Position numbers and translations under genes: made by a program
In this document: positions 28,901-37,268 of the stretch, in pieces
How the letters are laid out: each line of letters starts with the position of its first letter
Numbering within the stretch: the stretch's first letter is position 1
Notes under the pieces: model-generated
Databases searched by the model: none
What the model saw: the letters and a program-made list of their open reading frames with translations, nothing else
Told to the model about the DNA's origin: nothing
Source: Mycobacterium syngnathidarum
GTDB taxonomy: Bacteria; Actinomycetota; Actinomycetes; Mycobacteriales; Mycobacteriaceae
Direction of reading: 5' to 3'
Length of the DNA: 64,000 nucleotides
Assembly (NCBI RefSeq): GCF_001942625.1
Contig: NZ_MLCL01000029.1
Coordinates: 62,001 to 126,000 of the forward strand

Positions 28901-31148
28901 CCGCGACCTCCAAGTGGTGCTGGTCGACCGCGAGTTGACCCTGGCCTCACGGCTGGCTGACGCCGCCGAGGATCAGGACGGCGGGTGGCTGACGCACAGC
29001 AGCGCGGTGGCGGATCAGGGGCGCTGCGCGGTTGCCGATATCGACCTCGATGCGGCCCGTGGCCGGTGCGCCGAGCTGCTGGGTCCGCGTCACGTCATCG
29101 ACACCCTCGCTGAACTCGGCGTCGCGGCGATGGGATTCGGCTGGGACATCACAGAGCTGCGCCGCGGTGCGGGCGAACTGCTGGCCCGGGTCACTTCCGA
29201 GCCGGACGGCACGCGGCCGAACACCTGGGCCTCGCTGGTGGATGCGGCCACTTCGGCTGCCTCGACCAGCTTCGACGGTCCGCCGCGACTGCGGATGCCG
29301 GCCCGGATCGAACGGCTTGACGTGCACAGCGAACCGCCGGCGACCGCGATGCTGTCGGTACGCCGCAGGCCCGGTACCACCACCACCGATGTCGCGCTCA
29401 CCGACGGGACCGGATCGGTCTTGTTGTCGATCCGCGGGATGACTTTCGAGGAGCTGGAGAACCCGGGTCGCGAATCCTCGGCGACCGACGTCCGCAAGAT
29501 CGTGCACCAGGTGTCGTGGCAGCAGGTGGCCGCCCGCGGTGAGCTGCCACCCAGCGGGGTGGTGCTGGTCGGCGGCGACGTCGATCGGCTGGAAGCCGCG
29601 GTTGACGATCTGACGGCGGCGGGCGTGCCGTATGTGGCGGTGGAAGACCCCGCGGAGCTGGATTCGGTGATCGAATGTGGCTCGCTGCCAAGCAGTCTCG
29701 GCGATCGAGCGGTGGTGCTGGTATTGCCGCGCGATGACGACATGCCCGGGGCCGCCGTCGATCTGGTGACCCGAACGCTGGCTCTGCTGCAGCGCTTGGG
29801 GGTGTCGGCACGGCTGTGGGCGCTCACCGTCGGTGTGCACGAGGGGGCCAACGTCACCCACGCGCCGCTGTGGGGGCTGGGCCGTGTCGCGGCCGCGGAG
29901 CATCCGCAGTTGTGGGGCGGTGTGGTCGACGTGGCCGACGGGCGCCTGCCCCTGGATGCACTGGGGTCGCTGGCCGGACACGGTGTGCTGGTGGTCCGCG
30001 ACGGGGTCGCGCTGGCTGCCCGGCTCTCCGGATCGACTTCGCCTGCCGCGGCGCCTGCGAGCCCCATGCAGTGTGTGCCGGGCGGAACGTATCTGATCAC
30101 CGGCGGCACCGGTGCGCTCGGGCTGCGGATGGCTCAGCACCTGGCCGATCTCGGAGCGCACCGCCTGGTGCTGCTGTCGCGCTCGGGCTTGCCCGCCCGT
30201 TCGGTCTGGGCCGAGAACCCACAGTCGACGGCGATCCGCGCGGTCGCCGCGCTCGAGGAACGGGGTGTGTCGGTCACGGTGGCCGCGGTGGACATCGGAG
30301 CGCCGGGATCGGCAGATGCCCTGCGGGACGTGCTGCGCCCGTTGCCGCCGGTGCGTGGCGTCATCCACGCGGCGGGGGTGGAAGCCGGTGCGCTGTTGAT
30401 GAATACGACGGCCGACGAGTTCGCCGCCGCCATGCATCCCAAGGTGCAGGGCACGCTCGTCCTGCATGAGGTGTTCCCACCCGAGCGGCTCGACTGGATG
30501 GTGCTGTTCTCTTCGTGCGGCTACCTCGCCGGTTTCCCCGGACAGGGCGCCTACGGTTGTGCCAACGCGTTCCTCGACGGAATGGCGCGGCACCGGCGCA
30601 GTCTCGGTGACCGCACCACCGCCGTCGCGTGGACGGCGTGGCGCGGGTTGGGAATGGGATCGGCGTCGGAATTCGTCGCGGCGCAGCTCGACGCGCTCGG
30701 TATGGGCACCGTCGGTGCCGAGGACGCGATGCGGGCCCTGGAGCTGGCAATGCGTGAGGACACGGCCAACGTCGTGGTGCTGCCGGTCCTGCCTGCCGCG
30801 GCGGCCGTGCCGATCTTGGCGGCGATGGCGCCCGAGGAGGAACCCGACGACATAGCGGAGCCGGCCGCGGGTGAGTTCGATCCCGAGCAGCTCGCGTCTC
30901 ACGTATTGACCGCGGTGGCCGGCCAATTGGGGCTGGCGGAATCCGACGTGAACATCGACCTGCCGCTGGTGGAATTGGGCGTCGACTCGATCATGACGGT
31001 GCGGCTGCGCCGTCAGCTGGAGAAGCAGACCGGGCTGTCACTGCCGCCGACCCTGCTGTGGGAGCACCCCACCGCGGCGGCCGTGACTGCCAGGATCATC
31101 GAGCTGCTGGACCCCGCCGCGAAGCGTGAGGTGCCGGTGGGGCATTAA
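25992..31148 (+). CDS. Iterative type I PKS, 6-methylsalicylic acid synthase family (KS-AT-DH/TH-KR-ACP)
   Basis: A 1718-aa single-module PKS. KS at ~8-430 (Cys180 in DAACAASL, His315, His355), AT ~520-830 (GHSVGE, Ser624), DH/thioester-hydrolase-type domain ~895-1150 (HPVQGTEIVP, His929), KR ~1355-1560 (ITGGTGALG, Tyr1521), ACP (Ser1666); no thioesterase. This order and size are those of 6-MSAS. Specific blocks also match fungal and bacterial 6-MSAS: RWEPYLRRDPRNA, GVNSDDYGKLIMEDLP, GPGLTRVLDEAGA, GTEIVPAAVLLNTFL. It would condense one acetyl and three malonyl units to 6-methylsalicylate. Its iron box and place between mbtI and mbtA point to a 6-methylsalicyl mycobactin. Its stop overlaps mbtA's by 4 bases (convergent). 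Confidence 0.88.
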   Translation: MASETSTPEPVAVIGLGCRVAGSVATPSDFWNFLLEGRSNVTEVPEERWEPYLRRDPRNAAVLREVTRLGTFLDDLAGFDAEFFGVSPREAEVMDPQQRLALEVSWEALEHAGVSPRALAGSDTAVLMGVNSDDYGKLIMEDLPGIDAWTGIGTSLCGIANRVSHLLDLRGPSVALDAACAASLVAVHQACQMLRARETSLALAGGVSALIGPGLTRVLDEAGATAPDGRCKTFDAAADGYGRGEGAGVVVLKRLADAERDGDRILAVVRGGATAQDGRTVGIMSPNGAAQADMFQLACRMSGVDPAGVGYVEAHGTGTPTGDPTEVGALAQVYGAGRAEADRCRIGSVKPNIGHLEGGAGVMGLIKTVLALHHEAIPPTAGLRELTGAVDWAGSGLRVPTEVEPWPRTDTPRQAAVCSYGYGGTIAHILLEEAPAQQDSTPPAASRPMIVPLSARSEPRLARQAEALADHLRAGHHGVAPVAAALWARRSHEPVRAAVVAEHRHELIAGLDALSRGEPGAGLVTGAVPGGQGADAVWVFSGHGSHWAGMGRELLEAEPTFARVIDEVDEVFGRELGFSARAALSTGELGGTDRIQALTFAMQVGLAAVLRERGVRPAAVIGHSVGEVAACVVSGVFELRQGAAVACYRARGFRSVMGCGAMALVRLPFAEAAQRLSDRTDVVAAISASAESCVISGVTGAVEEVCRSWDEQGIVVRRVNTDVAFHSPAMDDLTGALASNVAGLNPPGDAVIPLYTTALADPRSSARRDADYWVHNLRGQVRFAEAVTAAAEDGHRLFLEVSAHPVVAHSIVETLLHLGIDDHAVVPLLRRETSEQPAVMTAIASLYCHGADVEHGVAEADPWAADLPVTQWQHRHFWRVPSATPGGRAVHDTTGHALLGGRTDVAGTVATRMWQTRLDFGTRPYPGDHPVQGTEIVPAAVLLNTFLAAAGSGAALSDVWLRTPVAPARARDLQVVLVDRELTLASRLADAAEDQDGGWLTHSSAVADQGRCAVADIDLDAARGRCAELLGPRHVIDTLAELGVAAMGFGWDITELRRGAGELLARVTSEPDGTRPNTWASLVDAATSAASTSFDGPPRLRMPARIERLDVHSEPPATAMLSVRRRPGTTTTDVALTDGTGSVLLSIRGMTFEELENPGRESSATDVRKIVHQVSWQQVAARGELPPSGVVLVGGDVDRLEAAVDDLTAAGVPYVAVEDPAELDSVIECGSLPSSLGDRAVVLVLPRDDDMPGAAVDLVTRTLALLQRLGVSARLWALTVGVHEGANVTHAPLWGLGRVAAAEHPQLWGGVVDVADGRLPLDALGSLAGHGVLVVRDGVALAARLSGSTSPAAAPASPMQCVPGGTYLITGGTGALGLRMAQHLADLGAHRLVLLSRSGLPARSVWAENPQSTAIRAVAALEERGVSVTVAAVDIGAPGSADALRDVLRPLPPVRGVIHAAGVEAGALLMNTTADEFAAAMHPKVQGTLVLHEVFPPERLDWMVLFSSCGYLAGFPGQGAYGCANAFLDGMARHRRSLGDRTTAVAWTAWRGLGMGSASEFVAAQLDALGMGTVGAEDAMRALELAMREDTANVVVLPVLPAAAAVPILAAMAPEEEPDDIAEPAAGEFDPEQLASHVLTAVAGQLGLAESDVNIDLPLVELGVDSIMTVRLRRQLEKQTGLSLPPTLLWEHPTAAAVTARIIELLDPAAKREVPVGH

Positions 31149-32794
31149 CCGCTGATCGTGGCGATCAGCTTCTTCTTGTCGACCTTGCCCACTGCCGTGG
31201 AGGGCAAGGTCGGCAGGGGGACGAGCACGTCGGGCCGGGCGTGGGCCGACGCCCCGCGCTGGTCGAGGAACTCGTTGAGCTCGACCAAGGTGACCGGCGC
31301 GCCCTTGAACACCACCGCAGCGCAGATCTTTTCGCCGAGGTAGTCGTCGGGCAGTGCCACCGCCGCAGCCGCGTACACGGCCGGGTGAGCCAGCAGATGG
31401 TCCTCTAGGTCGGTGGCCGAGACCGTCTCGCCGCCACGATGGATGACGTCTTTGATCCGGCCGGTCACCTCGACGTAGCCGGCCCGTGGCCCGTCGGTGA
31501 AGATCCGGACCCGGTCCCCGGTGCGGAAGAATCCGTCGGGGCTGAACGACCGGGCGTTTGCCTCCTCGGCGCGGTAGTAGCCGTTGAGCGTGTAGGGCCC
31601 GCGCACCAGCAGTTCGCCCTCCTGGCCGGAAGCGACCTGGTGGCCGTCCTCGTCGACCACCCGCATCTCGTCGTGGGGCGACATCGGCCGGCCCTGGGTG
31701 TGTTCCACCACTTCCACCGGATCGCCCGGCCGGGTGAAATTCAGCATCCCTTCGGCCATTCCGAAGATCTGCTGTAGTCCCGGGCTCAGGCCCTCTCGGA
31801 TGAAACGCGCCTCGTCCGGGGACATCCGTGACCCGCCCACCTGGACCACCCGCAACGAGGTGGGCAGGACCGGTTCCCAGTCACAGGCCTGCGTCCACAG
31901 CTTGGCCAGGGCGTTGACGAGCCCGGTCACTGTGACGCCGTGGGAGTTGATCAGGGGGAACACCGACTCCGGGCTGGGGTCGTCGGTATAGACGGTGGTG
32001 GCACCGACCGTCATCGAGCCGAGCAGGCCGGGGCAGGCGAACGGGAAGTTGTGTCCCGCCGGCAGAACCGCGAGATACACGTCCTCGTGCACCATCTCGC
32101 AGGCCTGGGCGCACGCCGTGGCGTTGTACAGATAGTCGTCGTGGGTACGGGGGATGAGCTTGGGCAGGCCGGTGGTTCCGCCGGACACCAGCAGGACGGC
32201 CGGACCGGTGGTGTCGACGGTGACGTTCGGCGGCCCGGGCTGATCGAAATCTTTGAGGGCCGACCAGGATTGGAAGTCACCAGGGTCCCCGTCGACAAGG
32301 ACGTGACTCAGCCGCGGATGTTCGGAGGTGAGTTGAGTGGCCAGCTCCCGGTAGTCGAATCCGGCGATGGCATCGGGAATCACCAAGCCGGCAGCGCCGC
32401 TGAGGTCGGCGAAATGGCCCAGCTCGGCCGACCGGTGACCGGGCAGGCACAGGACGGGAACCACCCCGGCGCGAAGCAGGCCAAACGTCGCCACCGCGAA
32501 TTCGCGCGTATTCGGCAGCTGCACCAGGAAGCGATCACCGGGCCTGACGCCGCGCGCGGCCAGCGCTGCCCCGATGCGGTCGGCGAGCGCGTCCAGTTCG
32601 GCGAACGTGTGGGCCCCGGTGGCATCGACCACGGCGGGCTTGTCCGGCCAGCGCTGCGCGGCGTCGCGCAGGATGCTGTCGAGCGGTTTGCCCTGCCAGT
32701 ACCCGGCCTGGCGGTATACCGCGGCGCGGTCCTCGGGGAAGGGGGTGAATCCGTTTGCCAGTTCGTCCTGTTGGCGGTCAAAACCGGTGGTCAT
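31145..32794 (-). CDS. mbtA: Aryl-acid-AMP ligase of mycobactin synthesis
   Basis: A 549-aa stand-alone adenylation enzyme of the DhbE/MbtA type. It has the phosphate loop LLVSGGTTGLPKLIPRTHDDY (residues ~188-208, ends given), QQIFGMAEGMLNFTR, GYYRAEEANARSFSPDGFFR, hinge region GRIKDVIHRGGETVSATDLE, and the C-terminal catalytic Lys in TAVGKVDKKKL. MbtA activates salicylate and loads the aryl carrier domain of MbtB. If 6-methylsalicylate is used here, its pocket must fit the extra methyl group. It diverges from mbtB across a 102-base region with tandem iron boxes. Confidence 0.92.
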   Translation of the reverse strand: MTTGFDRQQDELANGFTPFPEDRAAVYRQAGYWQGKPLDSILRDAAQRWPDKPAVVDATGAHTFAELDALADRIGAALAARGVRPGDRFLVQLPNTREFAVATFGLLRAGVVPVLCLPGHRSAELGHFADLSGAAGLVIPDAIAGFDYRELATQLTSEHPRLSHVLVDGDPGDFQSWSALKDFDQPGPPNVTVDTTGPAVLLVSGGTTGLPKLIPRTHDDYLYNATACAQACEMVHEDVYLAVLPAGHNFPFACPGLLGSMTVGATTVYTDDPSPESVFPLINSHGVTVTGLVNALAKLWTQACDWEPVLPTSLRVVQVGGSRMSPDEARFIREGLSPGLQQIFGMAEGMLNFTRPGDPVEVVEHTQGRPMSPHDEMRVVDEDGHQVASGQEGELLVRGPYTLNGYYRAEEANARSFSPDGFFRTGDRVRIFTDGPRAGYVEVTGRIKDVIHRGGETVSATDLEDHLLAHPAVYAAAAVALPDDYLGEKICAAVVFKGAPVTLVELNEFLDQRGASAHARPDVLVPLPTLPSTAVGKVDKKKLIATISG

Positions 32795-32839
32795 CGGTGT
32801 TCTCGGCTCCCGTCGGGTGGTTGTGTCAGCAGATCGAAT

Positions 32840-32858
32840 ATAGGGTAACCTCCACTAA
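32840..32858 (-). promoter_or_regulatory. IdeR box 1 of the mbtA-mbtB divergent promoter
   Basis: Read on the minus strand, TTAGTGGAGGTTACCCTAT matches 13 of 19 consensus positions. It is directly adjacent to the second box, as expected for paired IdeR dimers controlling both mbtA and mbtB. Confidence 0.65.
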
Positions 32859-32859
32859 G

Positions 32860-32878
32860 TTAGGGCAGCCTTTACTAA
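32860..32878 (+). promoter_or_regulatory. IdeR box 2 of the mbtA-mbtB divergent promoter
   Basis: TTAGGGCAGCCTTTACTAA matches 13 of 19 consensus positions. It lies 18 bases upstream of the mbtB GTG, which has GGAGG at 32885-32889. Confidence 0.72.
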
Positions 32879-32896
32879 TTGTTTGGAGGATGAAGC

Positions 32897-35800
32897 GTGG
32901 TGGCGACGAGTTCCCGGACGGTCCGCGACGAGGTCGCCGAACTCCTGGGGGTCAGCGCAGACGACGTCGATCCCAACGCCGACCTGATCGCTTCCGGTCT
33001 CGATTCGATCCGGATGATGTCGCTGTCCGGCCGGTGGCGCAAGCAGGGCATCAACGTCGGATTCGCCGCCCTGGCAGCCAATCCCACCGTTGCCGCCTGG
33101 ATGGAACTCGTCGCCGAGCACACCCCCGAGGCGCCGTCCACCGATCCCGCCCCCGCAACCGAGTCCGTCGCCGATGACGACGGCGAACCTTTCCCGCTGG
33201 CACCGATCCAGCACGCCTTCTGGGTCGGCCGTAACCAGGACCAGCAACTCGGCGGTGTCGGCGCCCACCTGTACGTCGAATTCGACGGCGCCGGAGTCGA
33301 TCCGCAGCGGCTTCAGGCAGCGGCGGCCAAACTGGCCGCGCGGCATCCGATGCTGCGCGTCGAGATCCTGCCCGACGGTACCCAGCGGATCGGTGACCGG
33401 CCGTTGCCGGTTACCGTCTACGACCTCCGCGAGCTGGATGAGACTGCCGCACAAGCGGAGTTGGAGGTGCTGCGGGAATCGAAGTCGCATCAGATGCTGC
33501 ACGACGAGGTGCTGCAACTCAGCTTGTCGCTGCTGCCCGGCGGCCGCACCAGGCTGCATGTCGACATGGACATGCAGTGCGCAGATGCGGTGAGCTACCG
33601 CAACTTCATGGCCGACCTGGCCGCGTTCTACCGCGGCGCCGACCTGCCGGGTCTCGGCTACACCTACCGCGAGTACCGGGCCAAGCTGACGGCCTCGGTG
33701 CCACCGCCATCGCAGGAAGATCTGCAGTGGTGGGCCGACCGGGTCCCGGATCTGCCGGATCCGCCTGCACTGCCGTTGGTTCCGCTGTCGGATCAGCGCA
33801 ACCCGCACCGCAGCATCCGGTTGTGGGAGACCCTCGACGTGCCGACCCGCGACGCATTGTTCGCGGCCGCACACCGGCGGGGCGTCACCCCGGCCATGGC
33901 GGTCGGTGCGTCGTACGCCAACGCGCTGGCGCGCTGGTCGACACAGTCCAGGTTCTTGCTCAACCTGCCGATGTTCGGGCGGGAGCCGTATCACCCCGAC
34001 GTGGACAAGCTGGTCGGGGACTTCACCTCCTCGCTGTTGCTCGACATCGACCTGACCGGGGCCGACACGGCCATGGCCAGGGCCCGGGTGGTGCAGGAGA
34101 CGCTGCATGCCACCGCCGCCCATTCCTCGGTGTCCGGGCTCGACGTGCTGCGCGACATGAGCCGGCATCGCGGCAGTCAGACGCTGGCCACGATCGTCTA
34201 CACCAGCGCGCTCGGGTTGGGCGATCTGTTCGCCGGTGACGTCACCGACCACTTCGGGGCGCCGGTCTGGACCATCTCGCAGGGACCCCAGGTGCTCATC
34301 GACGCTCAGGCGACCCCGATCGCCGAGGGCCTGATGATCAACTGGGACGTCCGGATCGAGGCGTTCCGGCCCGGTGTGGCCGAGGCCATGTTCGCCTACC
34401 ATCTGGCCGAGCTGCGCCGGCTGGCCACTGACGACGCCGCCTGGGACGCTCCCGATCCGCCCGCCATCTCCGAGCCGCAGCGCCGCGTGCGCGCCGAGCT
34501 CAATGCGTCGGCGTCGGTTCCCAGCGGCGACGTGCTCCACGACGGCTTCCTGGCCAACGCGACGGCCGATCCGGGCGCACCCGCGGTGTTCAGCAGGGCA
34601 GGCAACCTCACCTACGGCGAACTGCGGGACAAGGTGCTGGCCGTGGCGGCGGCCCTGCAGTCACGCGGGGTGTGTCACGGCGAAGTGGTCGCGGTGCTGG
34701 GTCCCAAGGGCGTCGACCAGGTGGTCGCGCTGCTGGCCATCTCGATGGTCGGAGCCGCTTATCTGCCGGTCGGGGTAGACCAGCCGGCCGACCGGGCCGC
34801 ACGCATCCTGCACACGGGCGGGGTGGACTTCGCCCTGGTCTGTGGATCGGGCTCGGACCATCCCGACCTGCCGCACCTGAGCGTTGCCGACGCCGAGATC
34901 GTCGGTGACCCGGCGCATTTCGAGCCGGTCCAGGTTGCTCCGTCGGACCTGGCGTACGTCTTGTTCACCTCGGGTTCCACCGGCGAGCCCAAGGGCGTCG
35001 AGATCACCCACGACGCCGCGATGAACACCATCGAGTTCATCAACGACCACTTCGAGATCGGCCCGGCCGACAAGTGTCTGGCGTTGTCGCACCTGGAGTG
35101 CGACCTGTCGGTGATCGACGTCTACGGCACCTTGCGTTCGGGCGGGTCGATGGTGGTCGTCGACGAGGAACACCGCCGCGATCCGGATGTCTGGGTCAAG
35201 CTGATCGACGAGCACCAGGTGAGCGTCCTGCATTTCCTGACCGGCTGGCTGGAGATGCTGGTCGCCGGCGGAGCCGGCGCATCCGACACAGGCGGCGGTC
35301 CTTTGTCGTCCGCGGACGGCGGTTCGCTGTCCTCGCTGCGGGTGGTGCCCACCGGAGGCGACTGGGTGCGCCCGGACCTGGTGCGGGCATTGCGTGCCGC
35401 ATCGCCGCGGGTGCGCTTCGCCGGGCTGGGCGGGGCCACCGAGACCGCGACCCACAACACCATCTTCGAAGTCGGACTCGGCGACGACGCGTTGCCGGCG
35501 CACTGGACCTCGGTGCCGTTCGGGGTCCCGCTGACCAACAACTGCTGCCGGGTGGTCGACGCTCGCGGTGAGGACTGCCCCGACTGGGTCCCGGGCGAGC
35601 TGTGGGTCGGTGGCCGCGGCATCGCCCGCGGGTACCGCGGGCGACCCGACCTGACCGCTGAACGCTTCGTCGAGCACGACGGTCGCCGGTGGTACCGCAC
35701 CGGAGACCTGGTGCGGTGCTGGCCCGACGGCACGATCGAGTTCGTGGGCCGGGCCGACCACCGGATCAAGGTGAGCGGTTTCCGGATCGAGCTGGGCGAG

Positions 35801-36448
35801 GTCGAGGGCGCCCTGTGCCGGGTACCCGGGGTGGACGCGGCCGTCGCGGTTCTGGTGCCGGTCGACGGCGGCCACGATCTGCTCGGTGCGGTGGTGCGGG
35901 CAGATCAGGCCGGCCTGGATTCTGGGTTGGATTCGGCGACGGTGGCCAGTGCGCTGGCCGAGCTGGTGCCCGCGCACATGATCCCGCAGGTTCTGCTGGT
36001 CGCCGACGAGATTCCCTACGCGCGGGGTAAGACCGACCGCACCGCGGTGATCCGCATGCTCTCGGCCGTCGGCGCCCCTGAGGCCCGCGGCTACCGCGCA
36101 CCGTCGGACCCGCTGGAAACGGCCCTGTGCGCGATAGTCGGCGACGTTCTCGGACAGTCCGGCGTCGGCGTCGACGACGATTTCTTCGCCCTCGGCGGGG
36201 ACTCGGTGCTGGCGACCCAGCTCGTGGCGCGGATCCGGGACTGGCTGGACACGTCGACCGTCATGGTCGCCGACGTCTTCGCGTCCCGCACGGTCGCGCA
36301 GATGGCCGCGCTGCTGGCCGGACGGGAGGCCGGCTCGGACCGTTTGCGGCTGGTGTCCGAGGTGTATCTCGAGGTCACAGGCATGGACAGTGCCGATGTG
36401 GCCCAGGAGTTGGCACGCACGTCCCCAGAACCCGCGTTGGGCAACTAA
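32897..36448 (+). CDS. mbtB: Mycobactin NRPS MbtB (aryl carrier-cyclization-adenylation-PCP)
   Basis: A 1183-aa synthetase. Aryl carrier domain at ~5-75 (LDSI, Ser37); heterocyclization domain ~95-510 (DMDMQCADAVS replaces the HHxxxDG of condensation domains); adenylation ~530-1020 (VLFTSGSTGEPKGVE, GGATETATHNTI, YRTGDLVRCWPDG); PCP with GGDSVLAT (Ser1103). It joins the aryl acid to Ser/Thr and cyclises it to the (methyl)oxazoline. In M. tuberculosis MbtB is longer (~1414 aa) because a thioesterase is fused at the C terminus; here the thioesterase is a separate gene two places downstream. GTG start with a good GGAGG site. Confidence 0.93.
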   Translation: MVATSSRTVRDEVAELLGVSADDVDPNADLIASGLDSIRMMSLSGRWRKQGINVGFAALAANPTVAAWMELVAEHTPEAPSTDPAPATESVADDDGEPFPLAPIQHAFWVGRNQDQQLGGVGAHLYVEFDGAGVDPQRLQAAAAKLAARHPMLRVEILPDGTQRIGDRPLPVTVYDLRELDETAAQAELEVLRESKSHQMLHDEVLQLSLSLLPGGRTRLHVDMDMQCADAVSYRNFMADLAAFYRGADLPGLGYTYREYRAKLTASVPPPSQEDLQWWADRVPDLPDPPALPLVPLSDQRNPHRSIRLWETLDVPTRDALFAAAHRRGVTPAMAVGASYANALARWSTQSRFLLNLPMFGREPYHPDVDKLVGDFTSSLLLDIDLTGADTAMARARVVQETLHATAAHSSVSGLDVLRDMSRHRGSQTLATIVYTSALGLGDLFAGDVTDHFGAPVWTISQGPQVLIDAQATPIAEGLMINWDVRIEAFRPGVAEAMFAYHLAELRRLATDDAAWDAPDPPAISEPQRRVRAELNASASVPSGDVLHDGFLANATADPGAPAVFSRAGNLTYGELRDKVLAVAAALQSRGVCHGEVVAVLGPKGVDQVVALLAISMVGAAYLPVGVDQPADRAARILHTGGVDFALVCGSGSDHPDLPHLSVADAEIVGDPAHFEPVQVAPSDLAYVLFTSGSTGEPKGVEITHDAAMNTIEFINDHFEIGPADKCLALSHLECDLSVIDVYGTLRSGGSMVVVDEEHRRDPDVWVKLIDEHQVSVLHFLTGWLEMLVAGGAGASDTGGGPLSSADGGSLSSLRVVPTGGDWVRPDLVRALRAASPRVRFAGLGGATETATHNTIFEVGLGDDALPAHWTSVPFGVPLTNNCCRVVDARGEDCPDWVPGELWVGGRGIARGYRGRPDLTAERFVEHDGRRWYRTGDLVRCWPDGTIEFVGRADHRIKVSGFRIELGEVEGALCRVPGVDAAVAVLVPVDGGHDLLGAVVRADQAGLDSGLDSATVASALAELVPAHMIPQVLLVADEIPYARGKTDRTAVIRMLSAVGAPEARGYRAPSDPLETALCAIVGDVLGQSGVGVDDDFFALGGDSVLATQLVARIRDWLDTSTVMVADVFASRTVAQMAALLAGREAGSDRLRLVSEVYLEVTGMDSADVAQELARTSPEPALGN

Positions 36449-36465
36449 GGTTAGAGTTACTTCAG

Positions 36466-36484
36466 TTAGGGCAGGCTTTGCTTA
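36466..36484 (+). promoter_or_regulatory. IdeR-like box between mbtB and the truncated adenylation gene
   Basis: TTAGGGCAGGCTTTGCTTA matches 13 of 19 consensus positions. The surrounding 36465-36495 is 25/31 identical, without gaps, to 32859-32889 at the mbtB promoter, including the GGAGG ribosome binding site. It therefore looks like a copy of that promoter. Confidence 0.68.
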
Positions 36485-36500
36485 TCGTCAGGAGGTCGTT

Positions 36501-37268
36501 GTGAACACAGTGAGTCGCACGACTACGCAGACCATGCAGGCAGCGGCGGCCGAACCGCTGCACCAGGGGTTCTTCGCGCATGCACACCGCGCGCCCGACG
36601 ACATCGCGGTGATCGGCCCGACCACCCGCTGGACCTACGGGCAGTTGCGGGAGCAGGCCCTGGCGGTCTCGGGTGCGCTCGCGGTGGCCGGTGTCCGGGT
36701 CGGAGACCGGGTCGCCGTCGTGGGGCCCACCGGCCTGGACACCGTGATCGCCACGCTGGGGATCCTGGCGGCCGGCGGTGTCTGCGTCCCGATCGACTCC
36801 GCAGATCCGGCTGAGCCGGCCCTGGATCACACCGGCGTACGCATGGCGTTGTTCACCGGAGACGGACCACCCAACTGGCTGCCGGCGCTCACCGTCTCCG
36901 AGTCGCTGCGGATCGGCGCACGCACGGGTGACGTGGCCCCGGTCCGGTCCGGGCCGGCTGACCCGGCCTTCCTCGGGTCAGTCGACGACAGCGGCTACGC
37001 GGTGGTGACACACGCCGCTGCGCGACAGGCGGTCGTGGACATCAGCGGTCGGCTGGGCATCACCGCTGACGACCGCATCGGTGCGTTCTCGGCCGCCGGT
37101 GCGGCCGCGCCGATCCTCATGGTGCTGGTGGCGCTGACCGCAGGCGCACGCATCGTCGTCGCCGACGATGCGCCGCGCCGCAACCCCGAGCGGGGAATGA
37201 ACGGTTTCGCCCTCGCCGTGCGGCATCGGGATGCGGTGGCCGCTCGCGACACCGCTGTGCCGTCGTGA
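36501..37268 (+). CDS. Truncated adenylation-domain protein (A-domain N-terminal part only)
   Basis: GTG at 36501 follows GGAGG by 5 bases and gives 255 aa. Residues ~20-150 match the start of the MbtB adenylation domain (LHQGFFAHAHRAPD, WTYGQLREQALAV, GDRVAVVGPTGLDTVIATLG, CVPIDSADPAEPA). The phosphate-binding loop is replaced by DDSGYAVVTHAA, and everything after the middle of the N-terminal subdomain is missing, including the hinge and catalytic Lys. Catalysis is therefore unlikely. It has its own copied iron promoter and is coupled to mbtT by GTGA, so it is still translated or serves to couple mbtT. It could be a decayed mbtB duplicate or a structural partner. Confidence 0.72.
   Translation: MNTVSRTTTQTMQAAAAEPLHQGFFAHAHRAPDDIAVIGPTTRWTYGQLREQALAVSGALAVAGVRVGDRVAVVGPTGLDTVIATLGILAAGGVCVPIDSADPAEPALDHTGVRMALFTGDGPPNWLPALTVSESLRIGARTGDVAPVRSGPADPAFLGSVDDSGYAVVTHAAARQAVVDISGRLGITADDRIGAFSAAGAAAPILMVLVALTAGARIVVADDAPRRNPERGMNGFALAVRHRDAVAARDTAVPS

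Noticed and set aside
25992..31148. Mobile or horizontally inserted island around the PKS
   Set aside because: No transposase, integrase, direct repeats or tRNA edge is visible, and codon bias looks like the neighbours'. Transfer in the past is possible but not supported by marks in this window.
36448..36465. Second IdeR box left of 36466, as in the tandem mbtA/mbtB arrangement
   Set aside because: GGTTAGAGTTACTTCAG matches the consensus poorly and overlaps the mbtB stop region; only the right-hand box is convincing.
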